The position numbers and the translations under genes are program-made. A stretch of DNA of 64,000 nucleotides from the NCBI RefSeq assembly GCF_007746075.1, contig NZ_CP036339.1:3563786-3627785 (forward strand), read 5' to 3'. Within the stretch, counting starts at the first letter, position 1. Each line of letters opens with the position of its first letter. Under the pieces are notes generated by a model. The model ran no database searches, was not told where the DNA came from, and was given only the letters and a program-made list of their open reading frames with translations. This DNA comes from Lacipirellula limnantheis. Lineage in GTDB: Bacteria > Planctomycetota > Planctomycetia > Pirellulales > Lacipirellulaceae. Positions 37,792 through 45,806 of the stretch are shown one piece after another.

Positions 37792-38688
37792 ATGTCCGAG
37801 AAACGTCCCTCCTATTGGGACATGCCGGCCGAATTGCGGCCGCCCAACTGGCGCCGTCTCCAAGCGGAAATCTACGCCGAGGAAGAACGCGTCGCCCTGC
37901 CGGCCTTCAGGGACGATGCGCTCGCCGCCTACACGGCGCATCTGCAAGCCCTCCGCCGGCCGCAGCCAACGGAACTTCAACGCCTAGTTGCTGATTGGCC
38001 GTCATTGGTCGCCGCCAGGGAATGGCCTGATGACTGCGAACTGGCGTCAATGTTGGAGGCCTTCGTACTGGCGCGACATTCCAATGGCCGAATTAGCCAG
38101 CGGCTCTGCCTGCCGCTCGAGTCGGTGATCTACTATATCGCCGTTAATTTTGACGTGCGGCCGTTACGTAACTACCCGGCCTACGTCCGTCGCTTCGGCA
38201 TTGAAATTGAACGCGAGCGCGGGAATCCGGAGACTGCGGCCGAGCGGGAGGCCGTGAAATACTTGGCCTATTGCTCCGGACCTTACGTGCTGGACGGCCT
38301 GTTCGACACGGCCACTCGGAAGGATGAAAAGCCGTGGATCGGTGTGCGCGACGCGGTACGGCAGCTACTGGGAAAGCAACGGATGCGGCGGCTGGCGCAG
38401 CTCCTCGATAAGTCGCTGCCGGGCGACCAGCTTCTTCAAATCGACGAGGAGGAAGCCTGGATCGACGCGGTCGCGAAGTTCATTCCAGCGGCCGACGCGG
38501 CAAACATCGCCAACTACTACCTGTATCGACAGCATTGGAATGATCGTCACGGACTCCCGGTACCCTACGATCACAATGGCTTCGATGAGCTGACAGAGAG
38601 CGACCTTGATGCAACGTCGGCGGTCCCCAGCCCCGGCCCGTCGCCAGGCGTCTCGCCGTCGGCCGGCCCCAGCGGAGAACGCCCATGA
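37792..38688 (+). CDS. hypothetical protein with possible HTH, first gene of unknown operon
   Basis: A 298-residue soluble protein, not recognised as a known family. Residues ~80-115 (ELASMLEAFVLARHSNGRISQRL then VIYYIAVNFDVRPL) look like a helix-turn-helix followed by a segment resembling the FFDVRDRL stretch seen in phage small-terminase-like DNA-binding proteins; this is a weak similarity. The last ~25 residues are a Pro/Ser/Gly tail (PSPGPSPG). AGGGGA lies seven bases before the ATG. The stop overlaps the next gene start by four bases, so translation is coupled. Confidence 0.6.
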   Translation: MSEKRPSYWDMPAELRPPNWRRLQAEIYAEEERVALPAFRDDALAAYTAHLQALRRPQPTELQRLVADWPSLVAAREWPDDCELASMLEAFVLARHSNGRISQRLCLPLESVIYYIAVNFDVRPLRNYPAYVRRFGIEIERERGNPETAAEREAVKYLAYCSGPYVLDGLFDTATRKDEKPWIGVRDAVRQLLGKQRMRRLAQLLDKSLPGDQLLQIDEEEAWIDAVAKFIPAADAANIANYYLYRQHWNDRHGLPVPYDHNGFDELTESDLDATSAVPSPGPSPGVSPSAGPSGERP

Positions 38689-39938
38689 GTCGCAAAAACA
38701 ACGAAGCGACGCCTACTGCGATTTCTATTGCAGAAAGAATCGTCGCCGCGCTGACTGTACCCGACGCCTCGAGCGACGTCGGGACCAACGACCCGGGACT
38801 TCGGCTCATCCCTTCGGACATTAAAAAACTGGAAGGCCAACTGTTGAAGTCGTGCAGCCTGGAATCACTGCAAAAGTCGACGTACTTCGAGGCCGACGCC
38901 GCGGGCGGGATGCGTCTCCTCTCTGGGCTGACGACCCCCGGAAAAAGTGTGCTAGTCGTGCGGACCGGCCCCTCACGCCCGCCGGTCATCATCGTGGAAG
39001 ACTTCCCGGGCCCCCCGATGTACCTCGCGAACTTTTGTCTATACGACCAGGAGACGCGTCGTCGCCGCGAAGCGTCGGGCGGCGCGTTGATCGCCGTCGA
39101 GCATCTGGCCGAAGCGATCGCTTGGCGTCAACTCGGCCTCGGTGCGGTGATCATCCCGGCCGTCGTCAGTCCGGAACGGTTTTGGGGCAGCGTCGACAAG
39201 GCGCTCCCGGCCGACTCGCGTGCCGTCAAGAAAATGGAAGATGCCTGGGACGGGATCTTGGCGTTCCAAAAAACTGAGAGCGAAATCAGCCGCGATGAAA
39301 AGAAGAAAGCAGCGAAGCCCAAGTCTGGGCTGGGCACGATTCTGCTCGCTCCGACGTTTGATCCGATGACGTGGGAGCCGGCGACAGAGCGGGCTCAGCG
39401 GATGGCTCGCAGTCTCCGATCTCTCGTCGGCACTACCGTGAAGCGATCGGTGTCCATTGCCGTGTGGGCGCCGGACAACCTTGCTGTCTGGGAAAAGAAA
39501 TCGCCGTCCTTAACGATGCTCCAGTCCAGCTTACGCAAAGACTTGCGCACCGTGGAATGGCTGTTGGGCGAATCAGGGCCGCCGCCGGCCCAGCACCCGC
39601 TCGACCTCGTCAAGCTGCGCCGCCGTTTGGAGAACTGCACCGAGCGCACGCCCGAGCACGAACGACGCGCGGCAGCGGCGGCCTACCGCGAGCAATTTCA
39701 GCAATCGTTCGCCTGGGAGCCGCCCGCTGGACAATCTGCAAGCGTGCTGGATGCCTTAACGCCAACGCTGCTGCGGCAGCTGGCTGCGGCCGACGCGGAA
39801 CTGGCGCTGTCAACCAACGCCAATGACCCGCGTCGGCGAGAGGCAGCCGTCGGCGAGCTTAACAAGATCGGCAACTTGCTGCTGAGAGTGGAAGGTCAGC
39901 GGAAAGGAGGGGGCTATGGAACGCGCCGCGGGCGGTAG
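38685..39938 (+). CDS. hypothetical protein, possible TOPRIM-like segment, second gene of unknown operon
   Basis: A 417-residue soluble protein without a recognised family. Residues ~130-250 contain an alternation of hydrophobic strands and helices: ALIAVEHLAEAIAWRQLGLGAVIIPAV and then TILLAPTFDPMTWEPATERAQRMARSL. The spacing of Glu and the later FDPMT resembles the Glu and DxD of TOPRIM folds in primases, but the DxD is not intact, so this is speculative. The protein overlaps both neighbours and is the middle of the three-gene set. The last ~130 residues are helical and charged. Confidence 0.6.
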   Translation: MSRKNNEATPTAISIAERIVAALTVPDASSDVGTNDPGLRLIPSDIKKLEGQLLKSCSLESLQKSTYFEADAAGGMRLLSGLTTPGKSVLVVRTGPSRPPVIIVEDFPGPPMYLANFCLYDQETRRRREASGGALIAVEHLAEAIAWRQLGLGAVIIPAVVSPERFWGSVDKALPADSRAVKKMEDAWDGILAFQKTESEISRDEKKKAAKPKSGLGTILLAPTFDPMTWEPATERAQRMARSLRSLVGTTVKRSVSIAVWAPDNLAVWEKKSPSLTMLQSSLRKDLRTVEWLLGESGPPPAQHPLDLVKLRRRLENCTERTPEHERRAAAAAYREQFQQSFAWEPPAGQSASVLDALTPTLLRQLAAADAELALSTNANDPRRREAAVGELNKIGNLLLRVEGQRKGGGYGTRRGR

Positions 39939-40722
39939 CACGAACGACGAGGCGGGGCGAGGACGTCGCTGGCTCGCCGAGCGACTGACGCCCGCCCAGT
40001 TGAAGGCGCTCGCGTCGCAAGGGTTCGTGGCGTTTCATCGCCTCCCCTCGGGCGCACGGTGCGCCAAACTCCGCTATCGCGACGCGGCGAGACGACAGCG
40101 GGTGCTGTACGTCGGAACCAATGAAGAACTTGCTGCCGGCGTCGTCGCCGCCCTGGCCGAATGTCAATCGTCGCTCCGCCGTCGCCGTCAGGTGCGCGCG
40201 CTTGCGCAGCGCGGCGCCAGCGCGATGCGAACCAGCGTACGACGACTCGAACAGCCGCTCCAGCAAATCGGCTGGCGCTTCCATGGTCGACAGCCCCGCC
40301 GACGCCGCCGGCCGGCGCGGTCCGCGGTTCGCCCAGCGCCGTCATCATCACTATTACCCGCCGAGGAGAACAATCCGTTGAGTGAACAATCCATTAACGC
40401 CGCCGCGCCCGCTAGTGCGGCGGAGCCAGCACGTGCGAGTCATGATGACGCGCTACGGCGCTGGGCGCTTGCCCTGCCGCAACCCATCGACGCTTCGATC
40501 GGCTGGCATGCCGCAACGCTCTTGGAGATTTCGAGTTTGATGGCCGAGCCGATCAAGGCCGAGATTTTGCAGGCCGAGAATCGCCTGGAGACCATTGCCG
40601 ATCTCGCAACGCATACCGAAGTGATGCTCAAAACGATTCGGCAGGGAGAACGATTGCTGAAGATGCTGCCGCGAACCTCAAGAGACCAGGAGGCGGCAGC
40701 GAAGCTAGCGGCGATCCACTGA
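39916..40722 (+). CDS. hypothetical protein with N-terminal basic and C-terminal coiled region, third gene of unknown operon
   Basis: A 268-residue protein. The N-terminal ~80 residues (QGFVAFHRLPSGARCAKLRYRD, RQRVLYVGTNEELA) resemble a small DUF6788-like nucleic-acid-associated domain; the middle is an Arg-rich linker (~105-135); the last ~100 residues form a predicted coiled coil (EISSLMAEPIKAEILQAENR). Its start overlaps the preceding gene by 23 bases. Its N-terminal motif resembles proteins found near recombinases in some bacteria, which could suggest a mobile-element origin; this is inference. Confidence 0.55.
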   Translation: MERAAGGSTNDEAGRGRRWLAERLTPAQLKALASQGFVAFHRLPSGARCAKLRYRDAARRQRVLYVGTNEELAAGVVAALAECQSSLRRRRQVRALAQRGASAMRTSVRRLEQPLQQIGWRFHGRQPRRRRRPARSAVRPAPSSSLLPAEENNPLSEQSINAAAPASAAEPARASHDDALRRWALALPQPIDASIGWHAATLLEISSLMAEPIKAEILQAENRLETIADLATHTEVMLKTIRQGERLLKMLPRTSRDQEAAAKLAAIH

Positions 40723-40779
40723 GTGACAGAAAAACGCTGGCAGCGAGGCATGCGCCGCCGCCGTTTCGATCGTTGATGG

Positions 40780-40807
40780 CTCGGACGCCGCTAACGCGGC
40801 GTCCGAG
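40780..40807. terminator. 11-bp perfect stem-loop after the unknown operon
   Basis: CTCGGACGCCG pairs perfectly with CGGCGTCCGAG around a six-base loop (CTAACG). It lies 57 bases past the stop of the third unknown gene, a typical terminator position, though no U-tract follows. Confidence 0.5.
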
Positions 40808-41090
40808 CGGTTCGCGCGTGCGTTCGTTGGCCTGCCCGCCGCAGCGCCCGGAGGACCGGCCACGTGAGCCTCGTGCCGGAGCGGAGCAGAGCGGTCAACG
40901 GCGACCGATCGGGGAAACGGGCGGGGCGTCGAAAGCGAAGTTTTGGGCAGTTGATACCTACGCCGGACCGGAAGCGGGCCGGGGCAACGATAGATTCCAT
41001 TAACGCTGGGTCAAGCGGCGGCGCGACCGCTCATCCCGCGGGTGAACGTCGCACCGATTCGACGGCTCTTTGACAATTTGCCTTTAATCG

Positions 41091-41123
41091 CGGCGCCCCG
41101 CCGTTCGCGGCGGCGGGGCGCCG
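41091..41123. terminator. 13-bp perfect GC stem-loop
   Basis: CGGCGCCCCGCCG (41091-41103) pairs perfectly with 41111-41123 around a seven-base loop. It is preceded by an AT-rich stretch. It could be a terminator or a structured RNA element in the non-coding region. Confidence 0.4.
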
Positions 41124-41443
41124 GCATGGAGAGCGGCCCGACGGCTCGTCACCGCTGAATCTCAATCGCAAATCAGAGAGACCGCTGGCGCTAGTCAGCG
41201 TTATCCGTTGTGCAGGCTGCATCGTCTTCCTGACTGGACGCCGGGTCAAGCATTGACCATTCCAAATCGGGAGCCGCGTGCAATTGCGCTCAATTCCGAT
41301 TTCGCCTAGGATAGACCGTGAACGTACGCCAGCCACGAGGCGAGAAACATTCATGTTAGCTCCTGAGCCATGCAAGAATCTCCGGCGATCGCGACATAGG
41401 TCCCAAGGTCACCGATTCCCATCCGCCTCAGGAGATCTTGCTC

Positions 41444-42055
41444 ATGAAGAAAATCTCAATGTTGGGTTGCGCAGCGCTCGTGTGCGTTTCATTGCACTCG
41501 GTGCCATCCGCCTGGGCCCACACGTCGATTTACACGACCATTTTGAATGGCCCCAACGAATTTCCGGCCAATCCTTCGCTCGGAGTCGGCACCGCAAAAC
41601 TCACCGTTGACTACGACTTGCTGACGATGCGGGTGGAGGCGTCATTCAGCGGGCTGACAGGTAACACCAGCGCCTCCCACATTCATGGCCCCATCCCCGA
41701 ACCGCCGGCAAATCCTTTGGCAGGGGTCGCGACGCCGACGCCGACGTTCCCGGGGTTTCCGCTCGGCGTGAAGGCTGGCAGCTACGACCAGACGTTCGAT
41801 ATGACCTCGGCCAGTAGTTACAATCCCGCGTTCGTCACGGCCAATGGCGGGACGATCGGCTCGGCAATGAACGTCTTCTTCGCCGGGCTGGACGCGGGCA
41901 AGATGTATCTCAACATCCACACGACGAACACGCCAGGCGGGGAAATTCGGGGCTTCTTCGCGCTCGTTCCTGAGCCCTCAACGTTGTCGCTCGCGGTAAT
42001 GGGACTGCTGGCCCCGTTAGCGCGACGCTATCGACGTGCCGCTGCGATCAACTAA
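41444..42055 (+). CDS. CHRD-domain PEP-CTERM protein
   Basis: A 203-residue secreted protein. The signal peptide (residues 1-25) ends PSAWA. The CHRD domain (~26-175) starts SIYTTILNGPNEFPANPSLG and carries ASHIHGP and YLNIHTTNTPGGEIRGFF, the usual His-containing motifs. The PEP-CTERM tail is VPEPSTLSLAVMGLLAPLARRYRR. The ATG at 41444 has AGGAG nine bases upstream; an in-frame TTG six bases earlier is less likely. Function unknown; CHRD domains bind unknown ligands in surface proteins. Confidence 0.88.
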   Translation: MKKISMLGCAALVCVSLHSVPSAWAHTSIYTTILNGPNEFPANPSLGVGTAKLTVDYDLLTMRVEASFSGLTGNTSASHIHGPIPEPPANPLAGVATPTPTFPGFPLGVKAGSYDQTFDMTSASSYNPAFVTANGGTIGSAMNVFFAGLDAGKMYLNIHTTNTPGGEIRGFFALVPEPSTLSLAVMGLLAPLARRYRRAAAIN

Positions 42056-42070
42056 CGCAGCTATTCCCAC

Positions 42071-42892
42071 TTAAGCGCTGATGACTCTCGTTGCCGCGTG
42101 CAAGCGGCGACGCATGGCGGCAGCCGCTAGGACGATCCAGCGGAGCATGCTCTCGAAGGCCGGCTCCGGGGTCGGACTGGCGGCTGCGCCCGTTCCAAAC
42201 TGACGTTGCCAAACTAGAAAGTCATGGCCGTCGCTCCTGCCGTCGCCGTTAGCGTCGGAGCCGCCGTCAACGCCGAAGTCGCCTGCCCACTGCTGCAGAT
42301 CGGCGCCGTCAATGATCTGATCGTGGTTGAAATCGCCCGCGATGGCGCTTGCCCCAAGACTAAACGTCAAGTGATAACTGACAACGTTGTCCGTGTCTTG
42401 CACCAATAGCGTATAGTCGCCGGCGGCAAGCGGTCGCTCGAAACCGGGCGTGAAGGGGGCCACGCTCATGTCAACAAGTAGGTCGGCGCCAACGCCCGAA
42501 CTGCCGGTGGCGGCGATATGATTCCACCCCATCAACTTGGCAGGATCAACGTCGAAATCGAGCCCGGCCGGCCAGGTAATGCCAGCGCCGAGACCGACGA
42601 ACGAAGCGGCATTGAAGGGATTAACGTAGCTAGTCAGCGTCAGCGCCTGCAAGAACCGTCCGCTTGGGATGGAAAACTGAATAAGGTCGAAATCGCCGGC
42701 GCCTGCGCTGCCGATCACCTTGTTATCGCCCAGATCGAGTTGAATCGTCGTCGGGGTGGCAGGCGTTCCCGACAGGTCGGACAACACGCTTTCATCGTAG
42801 TTGGCGCCGACCGCCCAATTGCCGGCGAGCAGCCACGTTAACGTCAAAAGGATGAGCGAACCGAGTCGCCGGCTTGCGTAAGAGTTAGGCAT
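42071..42892 (-). CDS. dockerin-like PEP-CTERM protein
   Basis: A 273-residue secreted protein: signal peptide (~10-30, LILLTLTWLLAGNWAVGA), a beta-rich domain ~35-180 (YDESVLSDLSGTPATPTTIQL, PFTPGFERPLAAGDYTLLVQD), a dockerin-like pair (DFNHDQIIDGADLQQW and DANGDGRSDGHDFLVW) and a degenerate PEP-CTERM tail (PTPEPAFESMLRWIVLAAAAMRRR). The ATG at 42892 is preferred over a frame 75 bases longer because the signal peptide follows it. The tail-to-tail neighbour is the CHRD gene (15-base gap). Its middle domain resembles bacterial pre-peptidase C-terminal domains, weakly. Confidence 0.78.
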   Translation of the reverse strand: MPNSYASRRLGSLILLTLTWLLAGNWAVGANYDESVLSDLSGTPATPTTIQLDLGDNKVIGSAGAGDFDLIQFSIPSGRFLQALTLTSYVNPFNAASFVGLGAGITWPAGLDFDVDPAKLMGWNHIAATGSSGVGADLLVDMSVAPFTPGFERPLAAGDYTLLVQDTDNVVSYHLTFSLGASAIAGDFNHDQIIDGADLQQWAGDFGVDGGSDANGDGRSDGHDFLVWQRQFGTGAAASPTPEPAFESMLRWIVLAAAAMRRRLHAATRVISA

Positions 42893-43084
42893 GTCGTTCG
42901 CCCCCGAGGTCGCCAAAGTTGCCGTGCCGCGCAATTCACATGTCGTCGGCGCAACGCGATATTGCAAATGCTGCTAGTTTGCGGCGTGTAGGCGCGACCA
43001 CGGCGGTGAGTCGAACGTTGCCAATCGTGCGGCGAAAGATGAAGCGAGCCGAGAGAGGGGGGCTCGTCGCCTGCTTAAGAATCC

Positions 43085-44059
43085 CTATTCTTCGCCGGCG
43101 ATTGTCGACATGGCGCGGTAAAGGCCGTGGTCGATCTGATCTGCTAGGAATTCCACGTGACCGTCAGCGAACGCAAAGAAGCCGCCTTGCGGATGATTGC
43201 TCCCGAACGCCCCATTCTGGCGTTCATACGACGTTCCCTGCCCCGGCTGAGTATTGAGGATGTATTCGGTGGTGCGCAGGCAATCGGCGTTGAGGCGAGC
43301 GTAAGTCCAGGTATTGGAGGACTCCCAAGTGTGCGCCATGATCACTTCGCCGATCAACATCGTCCGCGAGAGGCCGTCGCTTATTTCGCCCGCCCGCCTT
43401 GGGGTGACGTACACGAACATCCCATCATTATCGTACTTCGCCTTGGGGCGCGGCGCCGCCGGCCCTTTCGTCCCTTGAACAAAGGCGTAACTCCCGGTCG
43501 CTGCGAGCACCGGAGCATAGACGTCGCTGATCGCCTCGGCTTCGTCGCTTGGGCAGACGAGGAGCGGCAGACGCTGTGCGACGCCAGCTGCTTTCCGCGG
43601 ATTGGCGAACCAACCAAGATCGTCGATATTCCGATTCCACAACCCGCCCTGATCGACGGCCAACTGCGCATGGAGCGGCTGTTGCTCCAGATAAGGAAGC
43701 AGCGTCACGAAGCCGCTGGCCGCCGTCTTGCGCTCGGGGGAAAGTCCCGGCGGGCAGACGGGAACGTCTGCCGTGTCGTCGCATCCGACGCGGCCAGCGG
43801 GAAATTGCCGCTCTGCCGCCTCATACTCGGCGACAGCCAGTGACAGTTGCTTCAAGTGATCGCTGCAACCTTGTCGCCGGGCCGCCTCTCGCGCCGCTTG
43901 GACCGCGGGAAAGATGATCGCGATGAGGCTTCCCAGGATCGCCGTGACGACGAGCAATTCGACCAGCGTGAACCCAGGCCGGCTCGCGGCTGCCGGCCCA
44001 AGCGCCGAGGCCCGCCAGCGCCGCGGTAACAGCCACAAATGTTGGGGAATCACCGACAT
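43085..44059 (-). CDS. DUF1559 prepilin-like protein
   Basis: A 324-residue protein. The prepilin cleavage site RPG-FTLVELLVV is at ~28 and its hydrophobic helix extends to ~50 (AAREAARRQGC follows). The C-terminal HPQGGFFAFADGHVEFL contains the H-X9-DG signature of planctomycete DUF1559 proteins. It is a type IV pilin-like or surface protein processed by a prepilin peptidase. The ATG at 44059 is chosen over a TTG 42 bases earlier. DUF1559 genes are present in dozens of copies in planctomycete genomes; this seems an ordinary member. Confidence 0.9.
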   Translation of the reverse strand: MSVIPQHLWLLPRRWRASALGPAAASRPGFTLVELLVVTAILGSLIAIIFPAVQAAREAARRQGCSDHLKQLSLAVAEYEAAERQFPAGRVGCDDTADVPVCPPGLSPERKTAASGFVTLLPYLEQQPLHAQLAVDQGGLWNRNIDDLGWFANPRKAAGVAQRLPLLVCPSDEAEAISDVYAPVLAATGSYAFVQGTKGPAAPRPKAKYDNDGMFVYVTPRRAGEISDGLSRTMLIGEVIMAHTWESSNTWTYARLNADCLRTTEYILNTQPGQGTSYERQNGAFGSNHPQGGFFAFADGHVEFLADQIDHGLYRAMSTIAGEE

Positions 44060-44284
44060 CGACGTGGGCGCGAGTCGAGGAGAAATCGCTGGTCCTAGCA
44101 ACGGGCCGGATACCGTCTAAGTTAACAGAATGACTCGCATTCTGCAGACATTTTCCTGCATCGGACGGATTGCCGTGACTTGAATCTGCACCTTCGATTC
44201 CGCGGGCAGGAAGACGCCGCTCGGGAATTTTGCAAGAGCTGCGGTCATTCGTCACATTGTTACGGTTGATCGAACCAAAGGGCC

Positions 44285-44926
44285 ATGACCCTACCGAACG
44301 ACGCCACTGCAGAATCAAGCGCCGGGGCTCCGCGGTTGACGGACCCCGCGGTGTTCGCTGCGCATTTCCAAGAGTCGTATCGCCGCTTGTCGTTGGTAGC
44401 AGCCGGCGTGACGGGCGAACGTCAATCGGCTGAGGACATCGTGCAGGAAGCCGCCGCGGTCGCCTTCGAAAAGGTCAATCAGTTTCAACCAGGATCCAAC
44501 TTCGCCGCCTGGATGGCGGAAATTGTGCGGCGTTGTGCGCTCAACTACCGACGAAAGATTCAGCATCGTCGCACCTTCGCGACCGATCCCCTGGTGATCG
44601 CGGAAGCTCACGCCGGCGACGCCCTCTCTGACGGAGCATGGCCGATAGCGCGCGAGAGCGGCGAACTGGCGCCCGATCAGACGGCTTTTGACGACCAGCT
44701 TTCGCGGGCGCTGCAAACGCTCAACGTTGAGGCGCGATCTTGCTTGCTCCTGCGGGTCATCGAGAACCTCACCTATGCCGAGATTTCCGAACTGCTAAAT
44801 ATTCCCGAAGGAACCGCCATGAGCCACGTCCATCGGAGCAAGTCGGCGCTCCGACGCCAACTTGCCAGTTCCGCGGACGAATCGACGCGACGGCCGATCC
44901 AAAATGCCGTCGGCGACCAAGCTTAA
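44285..44926 (+). CDS. ECF-type RNA polymerase sigma factor
   Basis: A 213-residue sigma-70 family factor. The region 2 signature (AEDIVQEAAAVAFEKVNQFQPGSNFAAWMAEIVRRCALNYRRK) is at ~52-95 and region 4 (VEARSCLLLRVIENLTYAEISELLNIPEGTAMSHVHRSKSALRR) at ~148-192, with a ~30-residue linker between. The ECF subgroup resembles planctomycete-specific ECFs. Three bases separate its stop from the next gene, a membrane-anchored protein that is the likely anti-sigma. It would direct transcription of an unknown regulon, perhaps including this locus. Confidence 0.9.
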   Translation: MTLPNDATAESSAGAPRLTDPAVFAAHFQESYRRLSLVAAGVTGERQSAEDIVQEAAAVAFEKVNQFQPGSNFAAWMAEIVRRCALNYRRKIQHRRTFATDPLVIAEAHAGDALSDGAWPIARESGELAPDQTAFDDQLSRALQTLNVEARSCLLLRVIENLTYAEISELLNIPEGTAMSHVHRSKSALRRQLASSADESTRRPIQNAVGDQA

Positions 44927-44929
44927 CTC

Positions 44930-45694
44930 ATGCCAGACGCCAACTCACGACAAGACGACGAACTGTTCGAGATGATTCTCGACGGATTCACCATGGAAGG
45001 CGACGGCCAATCGCTCGAGGAGGCGTTGCGCGCCGATCCGTTGCGACGGCAGCAAGCAGAGCTTCAGAGAGAAATCGACGAAAGCCTCCGACGACTGTTC
45101 GCCGCTCAGCCGCCGTCGTGCGAGGCGATCGTCGCTGCCTTGCATCAATCCAGCACGGTTGTTCCGCGGTCGCAGCCGCGCCGTCGAACCGCGAGTTTAT
45201 TTGGCGTCGTCGCTGCGTTGGCGGCGTCGCTATTGGTCGCGATTTCTTTGTCGTCGCTCTGGAAAAATGCACGCCACGACGCTCCCGACGTGGCGGCGCG
45301 GCCGCTGGTCGACCTCTACCAGAACGCGGTCGCAACCGGGTTTGAACCGAGCTACGAATGCCGTGAGCCCGAACGCTTCGCCGAGACCTTCGCGCGTCGC
45401 CAGGGCGTCCCCCTGAAGCTGCTTCCCATGCCGGAGGGTAGCCGTATGCTGGGGTTGGTCTACACCGGCGGGCTAAGCCGCGACACGACGGCGATGCTCG
45501 CTTACGTCAACGATCAACCGGTGATGGTCTTCGTCGACCGTGCCCAGAACGATCGGTCTGACGCGGCAATCCCCGCCGGCACGCTGCATGTGTTCCGCGA
45601 GGAGCGTGATGGATTGGTCTTTTATGAAGTGACGCCGCTCGCGAGCCCCGCCGTCACGTCATTGCTGGCCCCAGCTTCACCCGCTGCTCTTTGA
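44930..45694 (+). CDS. putative membrane-anchored anti-sigma factor
   Basis: A 254-residue protein: cytoplasmic N-terminal ~80 residues (QDDELFEMILDGFTMEGDGQSLEEAL, helical, acidic), one transmembrane helix at ~88-108 (LFGVVAALAASLLVAISLSSL) and an extracytoplasmic ~145-residue domain. The layout and position directly after an ECF sigma gene fit an anti-sigma factor, though no classical zinc-binding HxxxCxxC motif is present. The extracytoplasmic domain (LYQNAVATGFEPSYECREPERFAETFARRQG) is not recognised. Confidence 0.7.
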   Translation: MPDANSRQDDELFEMILDGFTMEGDGQSLEEALRADPLRRQQAELQREIDESLRRLFAAQPPSCEAIVAALHQSSTVVPRSQPRRRTASLFGVVAALAASLLVAISLSSLWKNARHDAPDVAARPLVDLYQNAVATGFEPSYECREPERFAETFARRQGVPLKLLPMPEGSRMLGLVYTGGLSRDTTAMLAYVNDQPVMVFVDRAQNDRSDAAIPAGTLHVFREERDGLVFYEVTPLASPAVTSLLAPASPAAL

Positions 45695-45806
45695 CGCGAG
45701 CTGATCGTCCGTCGCGACATGCTGCAATGAATCGCCGCGGCCGCGACATGTTGTATGACGTCGGCGCCGGTAGCGACCGCAGCAAATTCTCCCCAGGGGA
45801 CTCGTC

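Larger units (their letters stand above)
40723..41443. other. non-coding stretch with two strong hairpins
   Basis: About 720 bases downstream of the unknown operon. It holds an 11-bp stem-loop at 40780-40807 and a 13-bp stem-loop at 41091-41123; no open frame is supported. The last ~15 bases carry the AGGAG Shine-Dalgarno of the CHRD gene. Confidence 0.45.

Noticed and set aside
40773..41003. 76-codon plus frame covering the hairpin after the unknown operon
   Set aside because: Overlaps the 11-bp stem-loop, is Arg/Pro-rich and has no recognisable start signal.
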